In this document: positions 35,473-44,661 of the stretch, piece after piece
Layout of the letters: each line of letters begins with the position of its first letter
Position numbering within the stretch: position 1 is the first letter of the stretch
Assembly (NCBI RefSeq): GCF_001650875.1
Contig: NZ_LXYI01000023.1
Coordinates: 1 to 64,000, forward strand
From: Sulfitobacter sp. EhC04
GTDB taxonomy: Bacteria; Pseudomonadota; Alphaproteobacteria; Rhodobacterales; Rhodobacteraceae
Direction of reading: 5' to 3'
Length of the DNA stretch: 64,000 bases
Translations under genes and position numbers: made by a program
Notes under the pieces: generated by a model
What the model was told of the DNA's origin: nothing
The model's input: only the letters and a program-made list of their open reading frames with translations
The model's database searches: none

Positions 35473-36411
35473 ATGCCGCCCAAGCCCGTCATCATCGACA
35501 CCGACCCCGGACAGGATGATGCCTTTGCGATTCTGCTGGCACTTGCCACCCCGGAACTCGACGTGCTCGGCCTCACAACTGTCGCCGGGAACATGGGGCT
35601 GGCGCAGACAACCGATAACGCACGCCGCATTGTCGAACTGGCCGGGCGGGGCGACACCCCGGTTTACGCAGGCGCGCCGCGTCCGCTGATGCGCGCGCCC
35701 CGTCCGGTGCCGGAAATCCATGGCGACACCGGGATAGACGGCTGGGACTGGGCCCCGGCCGCGCAGCCCCCTGAAACCGGCCATGCGGTGGATTTCATCA
35801 TCAACACCGTCAGCAGCCATTCAGGCCCGGTGACGCTAATCGCGCTTGGCCCCCAGACCAACATCGCACTGGCGCTGCGCCGCGCCCCGGAGATCGCCGC
35901 GCAGATCGACCGGATCGTTTTCATGGGGGGAGGATTCTTCGAAGGCGGCAACATGTCGCCTGCGGCCGAATACAATATCCTCGTCGATCCCGAAGCCGCG
36001 CGGATCGTGCTGGGCTCCGGGATACCGATCACCGCCGTACCGCTGGATTGCACCCACAAGGCGCCCGCCCCGCTTGGCTGGTCACAGACCCTGGCCGATC
36101 ACGGCACCCCGGTGATGCGCGCCTGCGCCGGCATGATGGAATTCTTCGAACGCTACGGCAACGCCAAATACGGCACCGCGACCCGCCCGCTGCATGACGC
36201 CATCGCCGTGTCCGCGCTGCTCTGGCCCGAGCTCTTTGACGGCAGGCACTGCCCCGTCGACATCGAATGCGCCGGAGAGCTGACAACCGGCATGACCGTC
36301 GTCGATTGGTTGCGCCAGACTGGCAAGCCGGACAATTGCCTCTGGCTCAATGCCTGCCACGATCCGGCAGAGGTTTACGCAAGAATGGGCGCAGCGCTGG
36401 CCCGGCTGTGA
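35473..36411 (+). CDS. Inosine-uridine-preferring nucleoside hydrolase family protein
   Basis: 312 residues. The N-terminal VIIDTDPGQDDAFAI is the calcium-binding signature (Asp11, Asp15, Asp16). FMGGGFFEGGNMSPAAEYNILVDPEAA and the late PLHDAIAV with the catalytic His and Ca-binding Asp complete the active site. It cleaves the N-glycosidic bond of ribonucleosides to base and ribose in the cytoplasm. Divergent from the oxygenase/importer operon across a shared operator region. Confidence 0.93.
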   Translation: MPPKPVIIDTDPGQDDAFAILLALATPELDVLGLTTVAGNMGLAQTTDNARRIVELAGRGDTPVYAGAPRPLMRAPRPVPEIHGDTGIDGWDWAPAAQPPETGHAVDFIINTVSSHSGPVTLIALGPQTNIALALRRAPEIAAQIDRIVFMGGGFFEGGNMSPAAEYNILVDPEAARIVLGSGIPITAVPLDCTHKAPAPLGWSQTLADHGTPVMRACAGMMEFFERYGNAKYGTATRPLHDAIAVSALLWPELFDGRHCPVDIECAGELTTGMTVVDWLRQTGKPDNCLWLNACHDPAEVYARMGAALARL

Positions 36412-36434
36412 GCGCGCCCCCGGTGACGCCTCGG

Positions 36435-38921
36435 TCAAATCCCCGTCAACGCCTGCGCCAAGGCGTCAACAGACACCGGCTTGTCCACGCGGGCAAAGCG
36501 GCCCCGGTCGGCGTCATCAATCCGGTCGGCGGTGGGCAATCGCGTTGACATGGCAATTGCACGGGTCTGCGGGTGGCGGTCCAGCGCCTTGCGGATCAGG
36601 TCCCAGCCGCTGTGCTGCGCGTCCAGCTTCAGGTCGCTCAACACCAGATCGGGTTGCAATGCCCCCTCCAGCGCCGCACTGCCACCTGCAAAATCCGCGG
36701 CGGTGGTGACTTCGAAGCCCAGCGTTTCCAGCGCCGTCGCGGCCGCCGCCAGCGCGCGGGGATCGTCATCAATCACCAGCGCACGCCCCCGGTGCTGGTG
36801 GGTCACAGGCGTTTCCTCTGCCGCCGGGGGGAACAGCAGGGTCACGGTTGTGCCCTCGTCCGGCTCTGAGGTAATATGCAGACTGCCCCCCGACTGATGC
36901 ACAAACCCGTCCACCATCGACAGGCCCAGCCCCGTGCCGCTGCCATCACGGCGCGCGGTAAAGAACGGCTCGGTCGCAAAGCGCAGGGCCTCCGCGCTCA
37001 TCCCGTGGCCGTCATCCGCGACCACCAGCGCGATATGGCCATCCTCCTGTTCAGCCACCGAGATCTCGATATGCCCGCTGCCGCTGATCGCCTGACCCGC
37101 GTTGACACACAGGTTCAGGATCGCGCTTTCCAGCTGGCCGGGGTCGATTGTCGCCCAGATCGGCCCATCCGGCGCAGTGACCGACAGCCTGACCGTTTCC
37201 GGCAAAGCAATCTCCAGCAGGTCATGCATCGCATGCAGCAGGTCGACAATATCGGTGCGCTGCGGCTCAAGATGCTGTTTGCGGGCAAAGGCGAGCAGCC
37301 GTTCGGTCAGGGTCACGCCCAGATCCACCGCATCCTCGATCCGCGCGCGCAGGCGTTTGGCCGCGTCGCCCTCGGCGCTTTCCAGCAGATGCAGATTGCC
37401 CGAGATCGTCGACAGGATATTGCCAAAGTCATGGGCCACCTCACCCGTCACCTTGCCCAGCGTCTCGACCCGCTGGATCTCCGCCAGCCGCGCATCGACC
37501 AGCCGGCGTTCGGTCACTTCGGAAAACAGCCAGACCGCGCCGCCCTCGGGAAAGGGCGACCGCCGCAGTTCCAGCACATGTCCCGCCGCAGTTTCGTATT
37601 CCAGATACCCCGCCGCCGTCACCGCAGTGTCGCGCAATGCAAAGGGCGATTGCGCCAGCATATCCTCCACCGTTTCCACTGCCCCCACCCCCTCGGGCAG
37701 ACGCAGCAGGGCGCGGGTGCGCTGGTTCTGCGCCAATATCCGGCCCGAAGCGGCGGTAATCACCACCCCGTCGGTGATATTCTCGAACACCCGCGAAAAC
37801 AGCGTGTTCTGTCGCCGGATCAGCCGCGAATTGCGGTCCAGCCGCAGCGCATTGGCGCGAAAGATGCGAAAGGCCGAAAAGAGCTGCCCGATCTCGTCAT
37901 CGCTTTCCAGCCTGCGCTCCAGCCGCGTCGCCCGGTCCCCTGCCGCCAGCCTGCGCATGGCGCGGGCAATGCGGTGCAGGTTCATCACCACATAGCGCGA
38001 GACAAAGACCGCCGAGACCACCGCCACCCCCACGCTGACCGCCATCAGCGCCAGCATCACCCACTGCGCAACCGCCAGACGGGCGCGGGTGTCGGCCTGT
38101 GATTCCTCCAGCCGTTGGCGTGCGCCAGTCACCTTTTGCGCGGCCAGCAGGTTGATCCGCTCCGCCTCGGTGCGGATACGAAACAGCGCGTTCTCCGCGT
38201 CCAGTGAAATGGCCAGACTGCGATAGACCAGATTGAACAGCGTATCATCGCGGGTGATCGTGCGGTCAATCTCCTGCACATTGTCGGCAACCTGCGGCGT
38301 GGCGACCGCCAGAATATCGGCACGGATGTTCCTGTACCCCAGACGGAATTCCCAGATCGACGTCAGCGTATTGGCACGCGCGGTCCCCACCGCCTCCATC
38401 GCCAGTTGTTGCAACGCCGCCCAGGCCTGCCGTTGATAGGTCGTGGCCTCGCGCGTGGTGATCCACTGCCGATAACGGCGCAGCAGCACCTCCAGCGCCG
38501 CATCAATCCCGGCAATATCCTGACGGATGTGATTGCGCTGCGGAATGATCTCAACCAGATCGTCCACCGCCGCCCGCATCCGCGCCACCGAAAGCGACAA
38601 TTCCGCGTCACCCTCGGCCATGCCTTCCAGCCGCGTGATGGCGGCATAGATTTCATCGGTTTCAGTGGCGATCCCGAAGGGCGGGTTCAGCGACAACAAG
38701 AACGGCGCGGACTTCGACAGTGTCGCGGCGTTCTGCGACAATTCCAGCGCCCGCGTCACCTCGGTCAGGGTCACGCTGTGCAGCAATTCGATCTGCCGGT
38801 CAGCCCGCTCCAGCGTATAAAACGCGATGATCCCGATCACCGTGGCCACAACTGACAGCAGCCCGATGGCCCCCAGAAGCCGGGTGCGAATGCTCAACCA
38901 CGACAGGCCGCGCCGGGTCAT
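36435..38921 (-). CDS. Hybrid sensor histidine kinase with receiver domain (TorS-like architecture)
   Basis: 828 residues. TM1 is at about 12-36, a long helical periplasmic domain at 37-285 like TorS-type four-helix sensors, TM2 at about 286-310, HAMP to about 362, PAS at about 370-470, HisKA with His497 (GEVAHDFGN), HATPase (LNLCVNAGQAI, DDGHGM, GTGLGLS), and a C-terminal receiver with Asp763 (LVLSDLKL). No HPt domain is seen. The gene overlaps the response regulator stop by four bases. TorS senses through a periplasmic binding protein, and a PhnD-type protein is encoded divergently here. Confidence 0.9.
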   Translation of the reverse strand: MTRRGLSWLSIRTRLLGAIGLLSVVATVIGIIAFYTLERADRQIELLHSVTLTEVTRALELSQNAATLSKSAPFLLSLNPPFGIATETDEIYAAITRLEGMAEGDAELSLSVARMRAAVDDLVEIIPQRNHIRQDIAGIDAALEVLLRRYRQWITTREATTYQRQAWAALQQLAMEAVGTARANTLTSIWEFRLGYRNIRADILAVATPQVADNVQEIDRTITRDDTLFNLVYRSLAISLDAENALFRIRTEAERINLLAAQKVTGARQRLEESQADTRARLAVAQWVMLALMAVSVGVAVVSAVFVSRYVVMNLHRIARAMRRLAAGDRATRLERRLESDDEIGQLFSAFRIFRANALRLDRNSRLIRRQNTLFSRVFENITDGVVITAASGRILAQNQRTRALLRLPEGVGAVETVEDMLAQSPFALRDTAVTAAGYLEYETAAGHVLELRRSPFPEGGAVWLFSEVTERRLVDARLAEIQRVETLGKVTGEVAHDFGNILSTISGNLHLLESAEGDAAKRLRARIEDAVDLGVTLTERLLAFARKQHLEPQRTDIVDLLHAMHDLLEIALPETVRLSVTAPDGPIWATIDPGQLESAILNLCVNAGQAISGSGHIEISVAEQEDGHIALVVADDGHGMSAEALRFATEPFFTARRDGSGTGLGLSMVDGFVHQSGGSLHITSEPDEGTTVTLLFPPAAEETPVTHQHRGRALVIDDDPRALAAAATALETLGFEVTTAADFAGGSAALEGALQPDLVLSDLKLDAQHSGWDLIRKALDRHPQTRAIAMSTRLPTADRIDDADRGRFARVDKPVSVDALAQALTGI

Positions 38922-39643
38922 GCCCCGCGCCCATCCAGCACAAAGATATAGCCCTGCGCACGACGCGTTTGCAGATGCACCGGCTTCGACGGGATCGGCT
39001 CTATCTTGCGGCGCAGGCGCAGGATCAGCACGTCGATGGTACGGTCCAGATAGCGTTCGGTGTCGCTTCCCAGTTCCTCCAGCAGTTCCGGGCGCGGGAT
39101 GATCCGGCCCGGATTGCGCACAAAGTAATCCAGCAGCCGGTATTCCGCATTGGTCAGCGGAATCTCATTGCCCGCCGCATCCTGCAACTCGCGTTTCTGC
39201 AAATCCACCCGCTTGTCGCCAAAGCCGATCTCGTGACCCGTCGCGGGCGGCGTGACCGCGCCGTGCCCATAACGGCGCAACACCGCACGGATGCGCGCCA
39301 CCAACTCGCGCGGGTTGAACGGTTTGATCAGGTAATCATCCGCGCCGGTTTCCAGCCCGATGATCTTGTCAATCTCGTCGCCCACGCCGGTCAGCATGAC
39401 TATGGGCAGATTGTATTTCTCGCGGATGTGTATGGCCAGCATCAGCCCGCTTTCGCCCCGCAGCCGCAGGTCGATCAGCGCCAGATCAATCGCGGGCGGA
39501 TCACCCAGCGCATGAAACGCCGCACTGTCGGCACAGGCAATCGCCCGGTATCCGCTTTGCTCAAGCAAGGCGGACAGGGTCTGCCGGACCTGGCCATCGT
39601 CATCGACAATGGCGATCGTGGGCTGTGGGTTGGCGCGTGTCAT
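38918..39643 (-). CDS. OmpR/TorR-type response regulator
   Basis: 241 residues. The receiver has Asp58 (LALIDLR) and the conserved Lys in YLIKPFN; the OmpR winged helix is at about 140-235 (EIPLTNAEYRLLDYFV, DRTIDVLILRLRRKIE). It should activate the divergent phnDCEE importer when phosphorylated by the neighbouring kinase. Two identical 12-bp elements lie in the shared promoter region. Confidence 0.92.
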   Translation of the reverse strand: MTRANPQPTIAIVDDDGQVRQTLSALLEQSGYRAIACADSAAFHALGDPPAIDLALIDLRLRGESGLMLAIHIREKYNLPIVMLTGVGDEIDKIIGLETGADDYLIKPFNPRELVARIRAVLRRYGHGAVTPPATGHEIGFGDKRVDLQKRELQDAAGNEIPLTNAEYRLLDYFVRNPGRIIPRPELLEELGSDTERYLDRTIDVLILRLRRKIEPIPSKPVHLQTRRAQGYIFVLDGRGA

Positions 39644-39729
39644 GACACAGCTATGTCACGGCACAGGCGCAACCGCCAAGCGTCCTGAAACGGCGACAGG
39701 GCGAAAATCCAACCAAACGCCCCCGTATT

Positions 39730-39771
39730 GTAACTCTGTTAACATTGCAGCGCACTCCGGTAACTCTGTTA
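39730..39771. promoter_or_regulatory. Paired 12-bp response-regulator site
   Basis: GTAACTCTGTTA occurs at 39730-39741 and again, identically, at 39760-39771: 30 bases apart, about three helical turns. Each has TAAC/GTTA dyad symmetry around three bases. Located 87 bases after the regulator start codon and 129 before phnD, it is the obvious candidate binding site for the OmpR-type regulator. Confidence 0.65.
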
Positions 39772-39900
39772 GTCACTTGGGCAGTGGCTCGGGCGGGCCA
39801 TTGCCGAATAGCATCGGCCCGGATCGACCACACCGGGGGCTGCGGAGGAGTGCACGCCCCTGCCCCGCTGGTCGGCAGATGTATTTACGGGAGGAACAAA

Positions 39901-40881
39901 ATGCATATCACCAAAACCCTGCTGGGCTCTGCCATTGCCGTGACCCTTGGCAGCACGGCGGCCTTTGCCCAGGACGACTGCGCCGAGCGTGGCGTGCTCG
40001 ATGCCATCTATTGCGACGCCAACGGCGATCTGGTCGCCGACGCGCCCACCGACCCGGCCAAGCTGAACGATCCGTCAACGCTGGTCTTCGCCTATACCCC
40101 GGTCGAAGACCCCGCCGTTTACGCCGACATCTGGGCACCGTTCATCACCCACCTGGAAGAGGCCACAGGCCGCGACGTGCAGTTCTTTGCCGTTCAGTCA
40201 AACTCCGCAGAGGTCGAGGCCATGCGCTCGGGCCGCCTACACATCGCGGGCTTCTCGACCGGCCCCACACCCTTTGCGGTGAACCTGGCCGGTGCGGTCC
40301 CCTTTGCCATCATGGGCGCGGATGACGGACAGTTCGGTTACAAGCTGCAAGTGTTCACCCAGGCCGATTCCGACATCAAGGAAATGCCCGACCTCAAGGG
40401 CAAGCGCGTCGCCCATACCTCGCCCACATCGAACTCGGGCAACCAGGCACCGCGTGCGCTGTTCCCCGGTCTGGGCGTGATCCCCGACACCGACTACGAG
40501 GTCACCTATTCCGGCTCACATGACCAATCCATGCTGGGTGTGGTCGCGGGCGATTACGACGCCGCCCCCGTGGCCTCCGAAGTGGTGGACCGCATGGCAG
40601 AGCGGGGCCTGTATGACCCCGAAGACGTGCGCCTGATCTGGGAAAGCGCGCCCTTCCCCACAACCTCCTTCACCGTGGCCCATGATCTGGACCCGGAACT
40701 GGCCGAAAAGATCAAGCAGGCCTTCTTCAGCTTCGAATTCGAAGGCACCAAGCTGGGTGAGGAATTCCAGGGCGTGAGCAAGTTCATCCCGATCACCTAC
40801 AAGGACCAATGGGCGGTGATCCGTGAAATTCAGGCCAGCAACGGCGTCGAATACACACCACAGGGCCTCGCTGCCGACTAA
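39901..40881 (+). CDS. phnD: Phosphonate-type ABC periplasmic binding protein
   Basis: 326 residues with a signal peptide ending at AAFA (about residue 23), then a PhnD-like fold: STLVFAYTPVEDPAVYADIWAPF, GRDVQFFAVQSNSAEVEAMRSGRLHIAGF, and KRVAHTSPTSNSGNQAP. PhnD proteins bind phosphonates, phosphate or phosphite. GGGAGGAACAAA precedes the ATG. There are no C-P lyase or phosphonatase genes nearby, so the ligand cannot be named. It may also feed the adjacent TorS-like kinase. Confidence 0.88.
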   Translation: MHITKTLLGSAIAVTLGSTAAFAQDDCAERGVLDAIYCDANGDLVADAPTDPAKLNDPSTLVFAYTPVEDPAVYADIWAPFITHLEEATGRDVQFFAVQSNSAEVEAMRSGRLHIAGFSTGPTPFAVNLAGAVPFAIMGADDGQFGYKLQVFTQADSDIKEMPDLKGKRVAHTSPTSNSGNQAPRALFPGLGVIPDTDYEVTYSGSHDQSMLGVVAGDYDAAPVASEVVDRMAERGLYDPEDVRLIWESAPFPTTSFTVAHDLDPELAEKIKQAFFSFEFEGTKLGEEFQGVSKFIPITYKDQWAVIREIQASNGVEYTPQGLAAD

Positions 40882-40892
40882 GCGTCAATAAA

Positions 40893-40926
40893 GGCACGGG
40901 GCCACCCATCGCGGTTGCCCCGTGCC
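40893..40926 (+). promoter_or_regulatory. Intercistronic stem-loop between phnD and phnC
   Basis: GGCACGGGGC, 14-base loop, GCCCCGTGCC: a perfect 10-bp stem beginning 11 bases past the phnD stop. Followed by CCTTTG rather than a U-run, so partial attenuation or mRNA protection is more likely than complete termination. Confidence 0.7.
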
Positions 40927-40962
40927 CCTTTGCGCCTGCCCTTCTGTCCGTAAGAGGTCCCC

Positions 40963-41736
40963 ATGCTGAAAATCGAAAAACTGGTCAAACGCTACAACGG
41001 CGGCGATCCCGTGTTGAAAGACCTTGATCTTGAGGTTGGCGGCCAAGAGGTCGTGTCGATCATCGGATCGTCCGGCGCGGGCAAAAGCACGCTGTTGCGC
41101 TGCATCAACCGTCTGGTCGAACCCACATCCGGCACGATCACACTGAACGGCACCGATCTGACCAAACTGAAGAAGTCCGAACTGCGCCTCGCCCGCCGCC
41201 GCATCGGCATGGTGTTTCAAAGCTTCAATCTGGTGGACCGTCTGACAGTGATGGAAAACGTCCAGTCCGGGCGTCTGGGCTATATCTCGACCTGGGCCGC
41301 GCTGACCCGCCGTTATCCCAAATCCGACATCCGCCGCGCCTACGAGCTGATGGAGCGTGTGGGCATCGCCCATTACGCCAACAAACGCGCCGACGAACTG
41401 TCCGGCGGTGAACGCCAGCGGGTCGGCGTGGTGCGGGCACTGATGCAGCAGCCCGAGATCCTACTGGCGGATGAACCCACGGCGTCGCTCGACCCCAAGA
41501 CTTCGGAGCAGATCATGGCGCTGCTGCGCGATCTGGCGAACGAGCTGGAATTGCCCGTCATCATCAACATCCACAATGTGACCGAGGCCAAGCAATACAC
41601 CGACCGCATTGTCGGCATGCGCTATGGGCGGATCATCTTTGACGATGTGCCCGACGCACTGGATGCGGCGGCCATGGACGACATCTATGCAGGCGTGCCC
41701 GCCGAAGACCGCGCAGCCCAGGGGGCAGCGGCATGA
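40963..41736 (+). CDS. phnC: Phosphonate-type ABC transporter ATPase
   Basis: 257 residues. Walker A is GSSGAGKST, Q-loop MVFQSFN, signature LSGGERQRVG, Walker B ILLADEPTASLDP, H-loop IHNV as usual in PhnC. AAGAGG precedes the ATG. It overlaps the first phnE by four bases. It energises both PhnE-type permeases. Confidence 0.93.
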   Translation: MLKIEKLVKRYNGGDPVLKDLDLEVGGQEVVSIIGSSGAGKSTLLRCINRLVEPTSGTITLNGTDLTKLKKSELRLARRRIGMVFQSFNLVDRLTVMENVQSGRLGYISTWAALTRRYPKSDIRRAYELMERVGIAHYANKRADELSGGERQRVGVVRALMQQPEILLADEPTASLDPKTSEQIMALLRDLANELELPVIINIHNVTEAKQYTDRIVGMRYGRIIFDDVPDALDAAAMDDIYAGVPAEDRAAQGAAA

Positions 41737-42527
41737 GCGATTTCCCCGACACATGGCGCAAGCCGCCCTTCATCCGCAACACCCCGCTGCGGCGCGGATT
41801 GTGGATCGCCATTCTGGCCTATGTGGTGTTCACCATGGCCACCCTGCCGATTGACTGGGACCGCGTGTCCGCAGGGATGGGCCGCGCCGCCAGGATCTTC
41901 AGCGGGGCCTTTCCGCCCAGTTTTGCCCGCGCCGACCTGCTGATCGACGGCTTTATGGAAAGCCTGAAAATCGCCCTGCTGGCCACGGTGGCCGGTGTGG
42001 CCCTGTCGATCCCCATCGCCTTTTGCGCCGCGCGCAACATCGCGCCCCTGCCGGTCTATTATCTGGGCCGCGCCACCATCATCATCGCGCGCAGCTTTCA
42101 CCCCGTCATCGTCGCCATCATCTTTGTCAAAGCCGTGGGTTTTGGCCCCTTCGCCGGTGTGCTGACGCTGACGGTCTATTCCATCGGCTTTGTCGCCAAA
42201 CTGCTGGCCGAACGCATCGAGGAAATCGACTTTGGCCAGGTCGAGGCGATGCGCGCCGCCGGCGCCCCGTTCTTCAGCACGCTGATCTACGCCATCGCGC
42301 CGCAGATTCTGGCCCGTCAGGTCGGCCTGTCCATCTATCAGCTCGACAGCAACCTGCGCGCCTCAGCGGTGGTGGGTCTGGTGGGCGCAGGCGGCATCGG
42401 GGCCACGCTGGCCAACGCCTTTGGCCGCTATGACTATGACTTTGCACTGGCCATCACCATGGTCATCGTGGGCGTCATTCTGGTGTCCGAAGCCATCAGC
42501 GGCGTGATCCGGGAGAAACTGGCATGA
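41733..42527 (+). CDS. phnE: Phosphonate-type ABC permease 1
   Basis: 264 residues with six helices. The PhnE-type coupling loop LLAERIEEIDFGQVEAMRAAGA is near 155-176, followed by SIYQLDSNLRASAVVGLVGAGGIG. Overlaps phnC and the next permease by four bases each, so translation is coupled. Confidence 0.92.
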   Translation: MSDFPDTWRKPPFIRNTPLRRGLWIAILAYVVFTMATLPIDWDRVSAGMGRAARIFSGAFPPSFARADLLIDGFMESLKIALLATVAGVALSIPIAFCAARNIAPLPVYYLGRATIIIARSFHPVIVAIIFVKAVGFGPFAGVLTLTVYSIGFVAKLLAERIEEIDFGQVEAMRAAGAPFFSTLIYAIAPQILARQVGLSIYQLDSNLRASAVVGLVGAGGIGATLANAFGRYDYDFALAITMVIVGVILVSEAISGVIREKLA

Positions 42528-43324
42528 ACAGCCCCGCGACATTGGACCAGTGGTCCCGCTTCACCCCGAAACAACGCCTCAAACGCTATGGCGTGCTGCT
42601 GGCCACGCTGCTCGTGGTCGCCTGGGCGCTGCAAAGCATCAATGTGATCTGGGAATGGGTCTGGGATTCACCGGCACAAATGGCCGACCTCTTTGGCCGC
42701 ATGGTGCCGCCCGACCCGCAAAACCTGCCATCCATCATGCAGGCCATGTGGGAGACCGTGAACATCGCCACCATCGCCACGCTCTTCGCCGTCATCATCT
42801 CGCTGCCCGTCGCCTATATCGCCGCGCGCAACACCACCCCCAATGTCGTGACCCTGTGGATTGGCCGCTTCATCCTTGTGTCGTCCCGCTCGGTCAACAC
42901 GATCATCTGGGCGCTGCTGTTTGTCGCCATCTTCGGCCCCGGCATCATCGCGGGCATCGTGGCAATCATGTTTCGCTCCATCGGCTTCATGGGCAAACTG
43001 CTGGGCGAAGCGATCGAAGAGATCGACACACGCCCCGTCGAGGCCCTGCAAGCCAGCGGCGCATCGCGGTTCAAGGTGGTGCTTTATGCCATCGTGCCAC
43101 AGGTCATGCCCACATTCTTTGCCGTCTCGATCCTGCGCTGGGACATCAACCTGCGCGAATCCACGGTGCTGGGGCTGGTCGGTGCGGGCGGCATCGGGAT
43201 CATCCTGCAAGGCGCCATCGACACCTTCAACTGGCCCGAAGTCTCAATGATCCTGCTGGCGATCCTCGCCTTTGTCATCCTGGGTGAAGTGGTCTCGATG
43301 TACCTGCGCAAACGCATCCTGTGA
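42524..43324 (+). CDS. phnE: Phosphonate-type ABC permease 2
   Basis: 266 residues, a paralogue of the preceding permease: LLGEAIEEIDTRPVEALQAS and RWDINLRESTVLGLVGAGGIG. Paired PhnE genes forming a heterodimeric channel are common in alphaproteobacteria. Last gene of the operon; the next gene converges 41 bases away. Confidence 0.92.
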   Translation: MNSPATLDQWSRFTPKQRLKRYGVLLATLLVVAWALQSINVIWEWVWDSPAQMADLFGRMVPPDPQNLPSIMQAMWETVNIATIATLFAVIISLPVAYIAARNTTPNVVTLWIGRFILVSSRSVNTIIWALLFVAIFGPGIIAGIVAIMFRSIGFMGKLLGEAIEEIDTRPVEALQASGASRFKVVLYAIVPQVMPTFFAVSILRWDINLRESTVLGLVGAGGIGIILQGAIDTFNWPEVSMILLAILAFVILGEVVSMYLRKRIL

Positions 43325-43365
43325 CATAGCCCGACTTGCTGCAACACGGCGCGGGCCCCTGCGCC

Positions 43366-44661
43366 TCAGGGCTTGATCCCCTGCCGGTTCATCTTGGCGT
43401 TCAACGTCCGGCGCGGGATGCCCAGCTGTGCGGCGGCCCGCGCCGTGTTGCCCCGGCATTGATCAAGGACACGCATGATCTCCAGCGCCTCGAACCGCGC
43501 CACGCGGTCCTTCAACGTGCCTTTCACAGCCAGATCACGGGTATCCGCGACCCCATCCAGCCCCAGTATCCGCCGATGCGCGGCCTGCCGCAACTGATGG
43601 GCATTTCCGGGCCAGTCATGGCTTTGCAGCGCCTTCCGCTCGGCAAAGTTGATCTCGGGCACGGGCACACCATGGCGCACAGCGGCCTGGGTCATGAAAT
43701 GCACAAACAGAACCGGAATGTCCGGCGCGATCTGGCGCAGCGGCGGCAGCTGAATTTCAACCCCCGCCAGCCGGTAATAAAGATCCTGCCGAAAGCCACC
43801 CTTGCCGATCAGCTCTTTCAGATCTTCACTGGCCGAGGCCACAACCCGCAGGTCGACGTCAATCGGTGCCTGCCCGCCCACCGGTTCAATCTGCCGCGAT
43901 TGCAACAGGCGCAGCAGCAGCGGCTGCAATTCCAGAGGCATCACATCAATCTGGTCGAGGAACAATGTGCCCCCCTCCGCAAGGCCCACACGCCCCGGTT
44001 GCAATATCCCGGCGGCATCCATGCGCCCGAACAGATCCGCACCAAATCCGCTGTTCGGCAAGGCCGCACAATTGATCGTGACAAACGGACCGCTGCGCCC
44101 TGACTGGGTATGAAGACTGCGCGCCGCCAGTTCCTTGCCGGTCCCGGTTTCGCCTTGCAGAATGACATCGACAGGCAGGCCCGCAATCTCTGCCAGCCTC
44201 TCGCGCACAGCGGCGATGGCGGTTGTCTCCCCGATCAGATGCGCCTGCTCAACCTTCAGACGCTCGCGCAGCATCTTGTTCTCCGCACTCAGACGCCCGG
44301 CGGCAAGGCTGCGGTCAACCACTGTCAAAAGGTGATCGGCGTCATAGGGCTTTTCCAGAAAATCCTGCGCCCCGCGCTGCATCGCCCGCACCGCCTGCCC
44401 GACATCGCCGTGCCCGGTCAGCAGCACCATCGGCAGGTCCGCAGCCACGGCACGGACCGCATCCAGCAACCCGATGCCGTCAAGACCGGGCATGCGCAGG
44501 TCCGACAGGATCAGATCGGGCAACGGCCCCCCCAGCGCATCGCGCGCGGCAATACCCCCGGACATTGCAACCGGATGATGGCCCGCCGCCGCGATCAGAT
44601 CACACAGACCTTCGCGATGGTCGTCGTCGTCATCGACCACCCAGATATCGGCCCGGCTCAT
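43366..44661 (-). CDS. NtrC/DctD-like response regulator without GAFTGA loop
   Basis: 431 residues. The receiver has Asp54 (LILSDLRMPG), the AAA+ domain has Walker A GETGTGKE (170-177) and a Walker B region GGTLFLDQID (230-239), and a C-terminal Fis-type HTH reads ARAAAQLGIPRRTLNAKMNR. The L1 loop that should contain GAFTGA reads LFGRMDAAGILQPGRVG, shorter and without the motif, and the usual DE of Walker B is DQ. Contact with sigma-54 is therefore unlikely; Rhodobacter capsulatus NtrC is a known GAFTGA-less regulator that works with sigma-70. Overlaps the kinase by four bases. Confidence 0.9.
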   Translation of the reverse strand: MSRADIWVVDDDDDHREGLCDLIAAAGHHPVAMSGGIAARDALGGPLPDLILSDLRMPGLDGIGLLDAVRAVAADLPMVLLTGHGDVGQAVRAMQRGAQDFLEKPYDADHLLTVVDRSLAAGRLSAENKMLRERLKVEQAHLIGETTAIAAVRERLAEIAGLPVDVILQGETGTGKELAARSLHTQSGRSGPFVTINCAALPNSGFGADLFGRMDAAGILQPGRVGLAEGGTLFLDQIDVMPLELQPLLLRLLQSRQIEPVGGQAPIDVDLRVVASASEDLKELIGKGGFRQDLYYRLAGVEIQLPPLRQIAPDIPVLFVHFMTQAAVRHGVPVPEINFAERKALQSHDWPGNAHQLRQAAHRRILGLDGVADTRDLAVKGTLKDRVARFEALEIMRVLDQCRGNTARAAAQLGIPRRTLNAKMNRQGIKP

